Assembly: GCF_014645235.1 (NCBI RefSeq) | Contig: NZ_BMLM01000001.1 | Location: 558,001-622,000 of the forward strand | Reading direction: 5' to 3' | DNA: 64,000 nt | From: Agrococcus terreus | GTDB lineage: Bacteria; Actinomycetota; Actinomycetes; Actinomycetales; Microbacteriaceae | Part shown: positions 55,110 through 64,000 of the stretch, in pieces | Layout of the letters: each line of letters begins with the position of its first letter | Numbering within the stretch: the first letter of the stretch is position 1 | Position numbers and translations under genes: made by a program | Notes under the pieces: generated by a model | What the model was told of the DNA's origin: nothing | Database searches by the model: none | Seen by the model: the letters and a program-made list of their open reading frames with translations, nothing else

Positions 55110-56009
55110 ATGTCGATCTACCTCAACAAGGACAGCAAGGTCATCGTCCAGGGCATCACCGGCGGCGAGGGCTCGAAGCACACCGCCCGCATGCTCGCGG
55201 CCGGCACGCAGGTCGTGGGCGGCGTGAACGCCCGCAAGGCGGGCACCACCGTCTCGCACACCGCGAAGGACGGCTCGGCCGTCGAGCTCCCCGTGTTCGG
55301 CTCCGTCGCCGAGGCGATGGCCGAGACCGGCGCCGACGTCTCGATCGTCTTCGTGCCGCCGGCCTTCGCCAAGGACGCCGTCATCGAGGCCGTCGATGCG
55401 GGCATCGGCCTGCTCGTCGTCATCACCGAGGGCATCCCCGTGCAGGACTCGGCCGAGTTCTGGGCGCACGCCAAGGCCAAGGGCACGACGCGCATCATCG
55501 GCCCGAACTGCCCCGGCATCATCACGCCCGAGGAGTCGCTCGTCGGCATCACGCCCGCGAATATCACGGGCAAGGGCCCCATCGGCCTCGTCTCGAAGTC
55601 GGGCACGCTCACGTACCAGATGATGTTCGAGCTGCGCGACATCGGCTTCTCGACCGCCATCGGCATCGGCGGCGACCCGATCATCGGCACGACGCACATC
55701 GACGCGCTCGAGGCCTTCGAGGCCGACCCCGAGACGAAGGCGATCGTCATGATCGGCGAGATCGGCGGCGACGCGGAGGAGCGCGCGGCCGACTTCATCA
55801 AGGCGAACGTCACGAAGCCGGTCGTCGGCTACGTCGCGGGCTTCACCGCTCCCGAGGGCAAGACGATGGGCCACGCCGGCGCGATCGTGTCGGGCTCGTC
55901 GGGCACGGCCGAGGCCAAGAAGGTGGCCCTCGAGGCCGCCGGCGTCAAGGTCGGCAAGACGCCGTCCGAGACCGCCCGCCTCATGCGCGAGGTCATCGAG
56001 TCGCTCTGA
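55110..56009 (+). CDS. sucD: Succinate-CoA ligase, ADP-forming, alpha subunit
   Basis: SucD binds CoA and carries the phosphorylated histidine. The product has 299 residues. The CoA-binding part is [19 protein letters not shown], the phosphohistidine lies in [13 protein letters not shown] near residue 247, and [12 protein letters not shown] and [13 protein letters not shown] are conserved. It is co-transcribed with sucC and closed by a strong terminator. Confidence 0.97.
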   Translation: MSIYLNKDSKVIVQGITGGEGSKHTARMLAAGTQVVGGVNARKAGTTVSHTAKDGSAVELPVFGSVAEAMAETGADVSIVFVPPAFAKDAVIEAVDAGIGLLVVITEGIPVQDSAEFWAHAKAKGTTRIIGPNCPGIITPEESLVGITPANITGKGPIGLVSKSGTLTYQMMFELRDIGFSTAIGIGGDPIIGTTHIDALEAFEADPETKAIVMIGEIGGDAEERAADFIKANVTKPVVGYVAGFTAPEGKTMGHAGAIVSGSSGTAEAKKVALEAAGVKVGKTPSETARLMREVIESL

Positions 56010-56039
56010 CGCGACCTGCGGGCCCGGTCCCGCATCCGT

Positions 56040-56072
56040 CGGAGGCCCCCGGCATCGCGCCGGGGGCCTCCG
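56040..56072 (+). terminator. Terminator of sucCD
   Basis: A perfect 13-bp stem (CGGAGGCCCCCGG / CCGGGGGCCTCCG) with a 7-nt loop lies 30 nt after the stop. Confidence 0.88.
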
Positions 56073-56171
56073 TCGTGCTCGGCGGATGTCCGGGGGACGC
56101 CCCGGAGGCTCCTCGGCGGGCGGCCTAGGGTGGCCGGACCGCCCGAGCCGCGGGCGGGGGAGGAGACGACG

Positions 56172-56480
56172 ATGAGCGAGTTCGACACGCACGACCAGGC
56201 ATCCGACGGCACGGGATCCGAGGGCACGCAGGAGCCGGGCGGGCTCGGCCCTGACGGCACGATCCCCGACGACCCCGATGGCCTCGGCGCGACCACGACC
56301 GACGAGCCGTCGACCTTCGAGCCGGAGGAGGACGAGGCGGCCGACGGCCAGGCGGCCGACGCGTCGACGGCGGGTGCCGACGACCGCCCCTCGGAGCCCA
56401 CCGGCGACGGGCCCTCAGGTGCTTCCGCGGCGGAGGGCGGCGACGCCGACCCGATGCAGGACGCCGGGCTCGGCGTCTGA
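56172..56480 (+). CDS. Acidic low-complexity protein
   Basis: This is a 102-residue, highly acidic protein made mainly of Asp, Glu, Gly, Ala, Thr and Pro, with no hydrophobic core and no signal peptide, so probably disordered. FEPEEDEAADGQAADAST is representative. GGAGGAGACGACG fixes the ATG. It is a single gene with its own terminator. No family is recognised. Confidence 0.65.
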   Translation: MSEFDTHDQASDGTGSEGTQEPGGLGPDGTIPDDPDGLGATTTDEPSTFEPEEDEAADGQAADASTAGADDRPSEPTGDGPSGASAAEGGDADPMQDAGLGV

Positions 56481-56490
56481 CGCGAGCTGC

Positions 56491-56518
56491 GAGGCCCGGC
56501 CCTGCGTGGCCGGGCCTC
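56491..56518. terminator. Bidirectional terminator
   Basis: An 11-bp perfect stem (GAGGCCCGGCC / GGCCGGGCCTC) with a 6-nt loop separates two convergent genes. Confidence 0.82.
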
Positions 56519-56549
56519 CGCGCTGCGCGGGCTCGTGCGCCCGACGGCC

Positions 56550-57380
56550 TCAGGTGAGGTGGTCGAAGTCGCCGAGCACCCACCGGATGTGGCGCACCGC
56601 GGAGCGCTCCACCGCCTCCGGCCCATTCTCGACGAGCTGCCCGGGGATGTTGCCGTACAGGCGGCGGTAGCGGAGCGCCGCGGCGGCGTCGGCGATGCGG
56701 CGCACGACGCGATGGCTGAGCGGCAGGTCGTTCGGGTAGCTGCGCATGAAGGCGACGTGCTGCCGGTCGGGCTTCGGCTGGATGGTGTCGCCTGCGAGCA
56801 TCGAGCCGAGGCCGTCCGATCCCTCGGCCCAGATCGCGACGGCGGCGCCGGGGAAGTGGCCGCCGAGGGTGTGGAGCGCGAGCCCGGCCGCGAGCTGCCG
56901 CGTGCCGGTCCAGCGGTCGATGAGCTCGTGGTCGCGTTGCAGCCACTCGCCGTCGGCGTCGTGGACGAGCACGCGGGCGCCGAGCGCCTCGGCCCACGCG
57001 ACCTGCGCGCCGTACATGTGCGGGTGGGAGGCGACGACCCAGTGCGCGCCGCCGAGGTCCCGGATGCGCTCGATCGCCGCGTCGGTGACGACGCCGAGTG
57101 GATCCCACAACAGGTGCCCCGGCACCAGGATCGCGCGCTGGCCGATGCCGACCGCAGGATCGCTCGTGAGGCCCCAGAGGCCCCGCTCAAGCTCCTCGAA
57201 CCGGATCTCGCGGGTCGCCGCGAGCTCGTCGAGGCTCGTCCAGACCTGCCCACCCGCCGGCACCCATTGCCGCTCGTCGGCGCAGATGCGGCACGTCTCG
57301 GGCAGGGGCTCCGCGTGCTCGACTCCGCACGTCGCGCACACCGGCGCGTCCGACCACCGTCGCTCGCTCATGCGCGCCAT
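56550..57380 (-). CDS. Metallo-beta-lactamase-fold protein with N-terminal CxxC knuckles and altered metal motif
   Basis: The product has 276 residues. Residues about 12-40 hold two CxxC pairs (VCATCG and TCRICAD), suggesting a small zinc knuckle. The rest follows the metallo-beta-lactamase fold, with LVPGHLLWDP, then SHPHMYGAQVAW where active hydrolases have HxHxDH, TLGGHFPG, and LAGDTIQPKPD. Two ligands of the usual first motif are kept and the Asp-His replaced by Tyr-Gly, so catalysis by the usual two-metal mechanism is doubtful. A start at 57371 is also possible. No partner gene is adjacent. Confidence 0.82.
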   Translation of the reverse strand: MARMSERRWSDAPVCATCGVEHAEPLPETCRICADERQWVPAGGQVWTSLDELAATREIRFEELERGLWGLTSDPAVGIGQRAILVPGHLLWDPLGVVTDAAIERIRDLGGAHWVVASHPHMYGAQVAWAEALGARVLVHDADGEWLQRDHELIDRWTGTRQLAAGLALHTLGGHFPGAAVAIWAEGSDGLGSMLAGDTIQPKPDRQHVAFMRSYPNDLPLSHRVVRRIADAAAALRYRRLYGNIPGQLVENGPEAVERSAVRHIRWVLGDFDHLT

Positions 57381-57404
57381 GATGCCGCGCCTCGCTCCGA
57401 ACCG

Positions 57405-57481
57405 CCCGGAGGATTCCGCCCTGAGCGGGAAGCCAGGTGGATAGTCCACGTGGCTCTCCGCTGCTGGCCGATTCCTCCGGG
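57405..57481. repeat. 77-bp palindrome upstream of DUF559 gene (element C)
   Basis: The ends CCCGGAGGA (57405-57413) and TCCTCCGGG (57473-57481) are complementary. Inside, GCGG, GCCA and TGGATA pair with TCCA, TGGC and CCGC around a TAG centre. The element aligns directly, at roughly 80% identity by eye, with the one at 58350-58424. It ends 59 nt before the DUF559 start codon. Confidence 0.88.
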
Positions 57482-57540
57482 ATCCACAGGCGGTCGCAGA
57501 CGTCGCGCGCCGGGGCGGCAGGCTCGGCCATGGTGCGCGC

Positions 57541-58368
57541 ATGCCCGATCCCATCGCCCTCAGCCTCGGCATCGCCACCACCCTTCAGCTCTCCGTCCTC
57601 GGCTGGAGCAAGTGGCGGATCGAGCGCGCCGTGCGCGACGGCGTCCTGGCGCGCGTGCGGCCGGGATGGTTCGCGCACGCGTCAGCCTCGGCGGATGCGC
57701 TCGAGGCGGTCCGGGCGGGTGGCTGCGTCTCGTGCTTCAGCGCCCTGCGCCTCCGCGGCGCCTGGGTGCCGGAGGTCCAGCGGCACCACGTGAGGAGGGC
57801 CGCGCACCGTCAGGGCGGCTGCAGGGCGTTCGGAGCGCAGCCGCCGGTCCTGTCCGCGGTGGACGACCTCGAGTCGGCCTTCCGGTGCGCCCTGCGCTGC
57901 GGCTCGGCCGAGGATGTGCTCGTCGTCCTCGACTCCCTGCTCCACCGGAGGCTCGCCTCCGTCGACGAGCTGCGCTCGTGGATGCTGTCGGCACCGCTCC
58001 GGCTCCGACGGCTGCTCGAGCTCGCCGACTGGCGTGCGGAATCCGGGACGGAGACGATGGTGCGGGTGCGGCTGCGGTCGCTGCAGATCGGTGTGCGGAT
58101 CCAGGTCCGGGTCGTCTCCGGAGTGCGCGTCGACCTGCTCGTGGGAGAGCGGCTCGTCATCGAGTGCGACAGCCGCGAGCACCATGCCGGTCGCGCGTCG
58201 TACGAGGCAGACCGTGCACGGGACCGATGGCTGCTCGCCCACGGCTTCCTGGTCCTCCGACTCAGCTATCGCCAGGTCCACGACGACTGGCCCGAGATCG
58301 AGCGGGACATCTTGGCGATCGTCCGCCGCGGCGACCATCGGTTCGCGCGCCGGAGGAATCGGCGCTGA
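57541..58368 (+). CDS. DUF559 (Vsr-like PD-(D/E)XK) domain protein with AbiEi-like N terminus
   Basis: The product has 275 residues. Residues 1-110 form a helical AbiEi-like region (LGWSKWRIERAVRDGVLARVRPGWF in short: WRIERAVRDGVLARVRPG). Residues about 165-265 are DUF559, related to very short patch repair endonucleases. Candidate catalytic residues are E172, D198 (VRVDLL), the E208-C-D210 pair and Q245, followed by DRARDRWLLAHGFLVLRLSY. The pair ECD fits the (D/E)xK/D variant of the fold. The gene lies between two copies of a palindrome, the second of which includes its stop codon. Nuclease activity is unproven. The leader shares CCACA, GGTCG and GGTGCGCGCATG with the gene at 17071. Confidence 0.88.
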   Translation: MPDPIALSLGIATTLQLSVLGWSKWRIERAVRDGVLARVRPGWFAHASASADALEAVRAGGCVSCFSALRLRGAWVPEVQRHHVRRAAHRQGGCRAFGAQPPVLSAVDDLESAFRCALRCGSAEDVLVVLDSLLHRRLASVDELRSWMLSAPLRLRRLLELADWRAESGTETMVRVRLRSLQIGVRIQVRVVSGVRVDLLVGERLVIECDSREHHAGRASYEADRARDRWLLAHGFLVLRLSYRQVHDDWPEIERDILAIVRRGDHRFARRRNRR

Positions 58369-58424
58369 GCGGAGGGCCAGCTGGATATTCCACTCGGCCC
58401 ACCGCTCAGGGCCGAATCCTCCGG
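58350..58424. repeat. 75-bp palindrome overlapping the DUF559 stop codon (element D)
   Basis: CCGGAGGAATC (58350-58360) pairs with the terminal CCGAATCCTCCGG with one bulge. TGAGCGG (58366-58372) pairs with CCGCTCA (58402-58408), GGCC with GGCC, and the centre is TGGATATTCCA. The TGA of TGAGCGG is the stop codon of the DUF559 gene. It is a direct copy of element C. Confidence 0.9.
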
Positions 58425-58432
58425 GCGGACGA

Positions 58433-58464
58433 GAGCGGGGCCCGGCAGATGCCGGGCCCCGCTC
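58433..58464 (-). terminator. Terminator of icd
   Basis: A perfect 14-bp stem (GAGCGGGGCCCGGC / GCCGGGCCCCGCTC) with an AGAT loop lies 12 nt beyond the icd stop on the minus strand and abuts element D. Confidence 0.88.
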
Positions 58465-58476
58465 CTGTGCCGCTCG

Positions 58477-60699
<2,223 letters not shown>

Positions 60700-60863
60700 G
60701 CGGCTCGAACCCCTCGCGGTCTGTGTGGACGGCGGCGCGCGACTGCGGGCGCGGCCGCGCCGTGCGCCTCCCAACCTATCGCGCCCCGCCTGGCCGCGCG
60801 TCCGGCCCCGGGCCCATCGACGGGAGCGCGGCGGGGCGGCTCCGGCCAGCGGAAGCGCGTCGG

Positions 60864-60869
60864 TACAGT
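60864..60869 (+). promoter_or_regulatory. -10 element for the DUF6350 gene, leaderless
   Basis: TACAGT ends 7 nt before the GTG at 60877. An in-frame GTG at 60868 overlaps it and is therefore unlikely as start. Confidence 0.45.
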
Positions 60870-60876
60870 GCCCGTC

Positions 60877-62562
60877 GTGCGTCGCGTGTGGGCCGGGATC
60901 GGCCAAGCCATCGAGTCCGCCGCCATCGCGGCGATCGGGCTCGTCGTCGTCGCGCTCGTGCTGCTCGCGGTGTGGGGCGTCGACCAGGGCTTCGAGGGCG
61001 ACCCGCTGCTCCAGTGGCGCGTCGCGGTCGACGCGTGGATGCTCGGCCACGGCGTCGACGTCGGGGTGACGCTCGCGACCGACGCGGTCGTCGCGGTCGG
61101 GATCGAGGAGGCGAGCCGGTCGTTCGTGCTCGGCATCGGCGCGTGGGGGATCGGGCTCGTCACGCTGTGGCTGCACTGGCGCGCTGGCCGCCGCCTCGCG
61201 GAGCTGCCGGCGGTCGACGCCGGCATCGCGACCGCCGCGGGCGCGATCGCCACGGGTCTCGTCGGCCTCGCCGCGGGCGCGAGCGCGCAGCACGCGACGG
61301 CCGCGCCCGACCTCGGGCAGGCGTTCGCGCTGCCGGCGCTCGTCGCGCTCGCGGGCATGGCCGGCGCGGTGCTCGCGCGCCGCGGCCACGAGTGGGTGGT
61401 CGCCTCCGGTCGCGCGCTGACGGTCGACGAGCCGTGGGTCCGCGCGGCGCGCGCCGCGCTGCGCGCCGGCCTCGCGAGCACGATCGGCGTGCTGGGCGTG
61501 GGCGCGCTGCTGCTCGGCGCGGGCCTGCTGCTGCGCTTCACCGACGCGATCCTGCTGCTGGAGTCGCTCGAGCCGACCGGCCTCGGCGTCGTCGTGCTCT
61601 TCCTCGTGCAGCTCGCGCTCGCGCCGACCGCGGTCGTCTGGGCGTCGTCCTGGGCGATCGGCCCGGGCTTCGAGCTCGGCACCGGCTCGAGCGTCTCGCC
61701 GCTCGGCACCGAGCTCGGCCCCGTGCCGTCGCTGCCGCTGCTGGCCGCGATCGATCCGTCGGCGCAGCCGTGGATGCTCGCGGTCGTCGCGCTCCCGGTG
61801 CTCGCGGGCGTCGCGGCGGGCGTGCTCGCGCGGCAGACGGTGCTGGCGGGCACGCGCGAGCGGCCCGCCCACTGGTGGGAGCTCGCGGCGGCCGCCGCGG
61901 GCGGCGCGCTCGTGGCGGGCATGCTGCTCGGGGTGCTCGCGGCGCTCTCGGCGGGCGCGATCGGCCCGGGCAGGCTCGCCGACGCGGGGCCGGACGCGGT
62001 GCTCGTCGCCGCGTGGGGCGCGCTCGAGGTGGGCGTCGGACTCGCCGTCGGCCTCTTCGCCGGCGCGCGGGTCGGCGGTCCGATCGCGGTCGGCGAGGCC
62101 CTGCCGCTCGCGACGGAGGGCTCGGCGACGTCGGTGCGCGGCGTGCTCGGCCTGGGCGGCGCGGGCCGCGGCCGCGGCACCGGCGACGATCCCGACCCGG
62201 ACGACCTCGACGACGAGGACAGCCGCCCCGATGCCGGCGACGAGCACGACGGCGAGGAGCGCGGACGTCGCACCGAAGGCGCGGAGCCGGCCGCCGACGA
62301 TCCGGATGCGCAGGTGACCGAGGCGGTCGAGCCGGTCGTCGTCGAGCGCGCGGCCGACGCGCGGCAGACGGAGGCCGTCGGGCCCGTCGAGCCCGCAGCA
62401 GGCGAGCGCGCCACCGACCGGGGCGAGGTCGAGGCGGCGGACGATGAGCGCGACGAGCCCCGGCCGTCCGACGGCGGGCGCGCAGCGGACACCGCCGACG
62501 ACGGGCTCGCAGCGGACACCGCCGCCGACCGCGAGCCCGGAGGCGACCGGGCGCCTCGGTAG
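60877..62562 (+). CDS. DUF6350 family membrane protein (PerM-like)
   Basis: The product has 561 residues with about ten membrane helices in the first ~430, followed by an acidic ~130-residue tail rich in Asp, Glu and Ala. The helical part matches the DUF6350 family that includes M. tuberculosis PerM, a protein linked to cell division and survival in chronic infection. In both organisms it lies directly upstream of purN-purH, which supports orthology. The tail is not conserved. No enzymatic motif is seen. Confidence 0.87.
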   Translation: MRRVWAGIGQAIESAAIAAIGLVVVALVLLAVWGVDQGFEGDPLLQWRVAVDAWMLGHGVDVGVTLATDAVVAVGIEEASRSFVLGIGAWGIGLVTLWLHWRAGRRLAELPAVDAGIATAAGAIATGLVGLAAGASAQHATAAPDLGQAFALPALVALAGMAGAVLARRGHEWVVASGRALTVDEPWVRAARAALRAGLASTIGVLGVGALLLGAGLLLRFTDAILLLESLEPTGLGVVVLFLVQLALAPTAVVWASSWAIGPGFELGTGSSVSPLGTELGPVPSLPLLAAIDPSAQPWMLAVVALPVLAGVAAGVLARQTVLAGTRERPAHWWELAAAAAGGALVAGMLLGVLAALSAGAIGPGRLADAGPDAVLVAAWGALEVGVGLAVGLFAGARVGGPIAVGEALPLATEGSATSVRGVLGLGGAGRGRGTGDDPDPDDLDDEDSRPDAGDEHDGEERGRRTEGAEPAADDPDAQVTEAVEPVVVERAADARQTEAVGPVEPAAGERATDRGEVEAADDERDEPRPSDGGRAADTADDGLAADTAADREPGGDRAPR

Positions 62563-62572
62563 GATGGAGCCC

Positions 62573-63184
62573 GTGCTGCGCCTCGTCGTCCTCGTCTCCG
62601 GCAGCGGCACCAACTTCTCGGACCTGCTCGAGCGCACCCGCGCCGGGAGCGTGCCGGCCGAGATCATCGCCGTCGGCGCCGACCGCGAGTGCACCGGCCT
62701 CGACATCGCCCGTGCCGCCGGCATCCCGACCTTCGTCGAGCCGTTCACGAGCCCGCGCGCCGAGTGGTCGGCGCGGGTCGCCGACCGCATCGAGGCGTTC
62801 GAGCCCGACCTCGTCGTGCTCTCGGGCTTCATGCGGCTGCTGTCGCCCGAAGCTGTCGCGCGCCTCTCGCCCGCGCTGCTCAACACGCATCCGGCCTACC
62901 TGCCCGAGTTCCCGGGCGCGCACGGCGTGCGCGACGCCCTCGCCGCGGGCGTGGCGCAGACGGGCGCCTCGGTCATCGTCGTCGACGCCGGCGTCGACAC
63001 CGGCCCGATCCTGGCGCAGGAGCGCATCGCGGTCGAGGACGACGACGACGAGTCGAGCCTCCACGACCGCATCAAGCCCGTCGAGCGCGAGCTGCTCGCC
63101 CGCGTCATCACCGACATCGCCGAGGGCGCGATCGACCTCCACGAGGTCGGCGCCCGCACCCCGAAGACCCAGGAGCCCTCATGA
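62573..63184 (+). CDS. purN: Phosphoribosylglycinamide formyltransferase PurN
   Basis: PurN transfers a formyl group from 10-formyl-THF to GAR, step three of purine synthesis. The product has 203 residues. The GAR phosphate loop is [12 protein letters not shown], and the catalytic Asn-His-Asp appear as [14 protein letters not shown] with the Asp in [17 protein letters not shown] at 62560-62565 ends 7 nt before the GTG at 62573, which also gives the usual family N terminus; an ATG at 62564 would overlap the -10. The stop overlaps the purH ATG. Confidence 0.94.
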   Translation: MLRLVVLVSGSGTNFSDLLERTRAGSVPAEIIAVGADRECTGLDIARAAGIPTFVEPFTSPRAEWSARVADRIEAFEPDLVVLSGFMRLLSPEAVARLSPALLNTHPAYLPEFPGAHGVRDALAAGVAQTGASVIVVDAGVDTGPILAQERIAVEDDDDESSLHDRIKPVERELLARVITDIAEGAIDLHEVGARTPKTQEPS

Positions 63185-64000
63185 GCGGACCCCAGCACGA
63201 CCCGAGCCTCTACCGCCCGCGCGACCAGGTGCCCTTCCGCCGGGCGCTGCTCTCGGTGAGCGACAAGGCCGGCGTCGTCGAGCTGGGCGAGGCGCTCGCG
63301 GCCGCGGGCGTCGAGCTCGTCTCCACCGGGTCGACCGCGAAGCTGCTCGCCGACGCGGGCCTGCCGGTCACCGAGGTCGCCCGGGTGACGGGCTTCGCCG
63401 AGGCCCTCGACGGCCGCGTCAAGACCCTCCACCCGGCCATCCACGCGGGACTCCTCGCCGACCTCCGCCTCGAGCACCACGAGCGCCAGCTCGTCGAGCT
63501 CGGCATCGCGCCGTTCGAGCTCGTCGTCGTCAACCTCTACCCCTTCGTCGAGACCGTGCGCTCGGGCGCCGAGGGGGATGCGGTGGTCGAGCAGATCGAC
63601 ATCGGCGGGCCCGCGATGGTGCGCGCCTCGGCGAAGAACCACGCGAACGTCGCGATCGTCACCGACCCGCGCGTCTACCCGCTCATCGCGCGGGCAGCGG
63701 GCACGGGCCTCACGCTCCTGCAGCGCCGCGCCCTCGCGCGCGACGCGTTCGCCCACACGGCCGCCTACGACGGCGCCGTCGCCCGCTGGTTCGCGGGCGA
63801 GCCCGTCGAGGCGCCTGCGGCACCGGCCGCGCCGGCGCCCGCAGCTCAGGCCGAGCCGCCCGCGCTCGTCGAGCCGATGCCCGGCGGCACGCCGGCCGCG
63901 CCGCCCGCCCCGGCGCCCGAGCCGGCCGCGGCCGACACCTCGAGCGCCTCGGGCCTCCTGCGCGCCGTCGGCGCCGCGACGCTCGTGCAGGGCCTGCGCT
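63181..64000 (+). CDS. purH: Bifunctional AICAR transformylase/IMP cyclohydrolase PurH (3' end outside window)
   Basis: This is the last two steps of IMP synthesis in one protein; the visible part is the N-terminal IMP cyclohydrolase domain and the start of the linker. [56 protein letters not shown] and [15 protein letters not shown] are all present (each a separate short motif). After residue ~205 an Ala/Pro-rich stretch of ~55 residues ([17 protein letters not shown]) precedes the LRY that normally begins the transformylase domain. The ATG overlaps the purN stop. Confidence 0.95.
   Translation, partial: MSGPQHDPSLYRPRDQVPFRRALLSVSDKAGVVELGEALAAAGVELVSTGSTAKLLADAGLPVTEVARVTGFAEALDGRVKTLHPAIHAGLLADLRLEHHERQLVELGIAPFELVVVNLYPFVETVRSGAEGDAVVEQIDIGGPAMVRASAKNHANVAIVTDPRVYPLIARAAGTGLTLLQRRALARDAFAHTAAYDGAVARWFAGEPVEAPAAPAAPAPAAQAEPPALVEPMPGGTPAAPPAPAPEPAAADTSSASGLLRAVGAATLVQGLR

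Overview
The window is a contiguous chromosome segment from a very GC-rich actinobacterium. Third codon positions are almost all G or C, GTG and TTG starts are frequent, and many genes begin 6-8 nt after a TAnnnT-type -10 hexamer, as in leaderless actinobacterial mRNAs. Gene order, the TTG-started Bax inhibitor gene and the intergenic CTCCTCGACCAGCG repeats suggest Microbacteriaceae. Genus is not certain. I see no rRNA, tRNA, CRISPR array, prophage or recognisable insertion sequence.

Region 1 (1-9141): the 3' end of an unusual alanine racemase-TsaE fusion, then tsaB, rimI and tsaD with overlapping stops and starts (tRNA t6A synthesis). Three small membrane or Gln/Tyr-rich proteins, a methyltransferase, a CIRCE-controlled groES, a RarD-type transporter and an AI-2E-family exporter follow. 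Region 2 (9142-15402): a branched-chain amino acid-type ABC transporter. Its substrate-binding lipoprotein is convergent to the livF-livG-livM-livH operon, and LivH carries an extra secreted beta-sandwich domain. Region 3 (15403-26473): the guanine nucleotide genes guaB, guaB3 and guaA, interspersed with an AbiEi/DUF559-like gene behind a large palindrome, a DUF4097-PadR pair with a double palindromic operator, glpD, DUF4259, SURF1 and DUF3817 genes. Region 4 (26474-38344): an ATP-grasp ligase, an ECF sigma factor with a YCII partner, sufS-sufU, a bile-acid/sodium-type symporter, a VOC protein, Bax inhibitor, GDPD and pcrA.

Region 5 (38345-53928) looks like an accessory block between pcrA and sucC. 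It holds a five-gene operon (CMD/alkylhydroperoxidase fusion, iron-type ABC transporter, large FAD/NAD(P)-binding protein), a tricarboxylate transporter tctCBA divergent from a CitA/CitB-like two-component system, a lipoprotein plus cation diffusion facilitator, and a VIT1-family transporter. Region 6 (53929-64000): sucCD, an acidic protein, a degenerate metallo-beta-lactamase-fold protein, a DUF559 endonuclease-like gene bracketed by two copies of a ~76-bp palindrome, monomeric isocitrate dehydrogenase, DUF6350/PerM, purN and the start of purH.

The backbones alr-tsaE-tsaB-rimI-tsaD-groES...guaB-guaB3-guaA and pcrA-sucCD-perM-purN-purH match, from memory, the order in Mycobacterium tuberculosis. 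The genes lying between them are therefore the likely accessory content. The best candidate for an undescribed system is the pair of DUF559-type genes, each preceded at about 60 nt by a long palindrome and a shared leader. One copy is also closed by a second palindrome that contains its stop codon.
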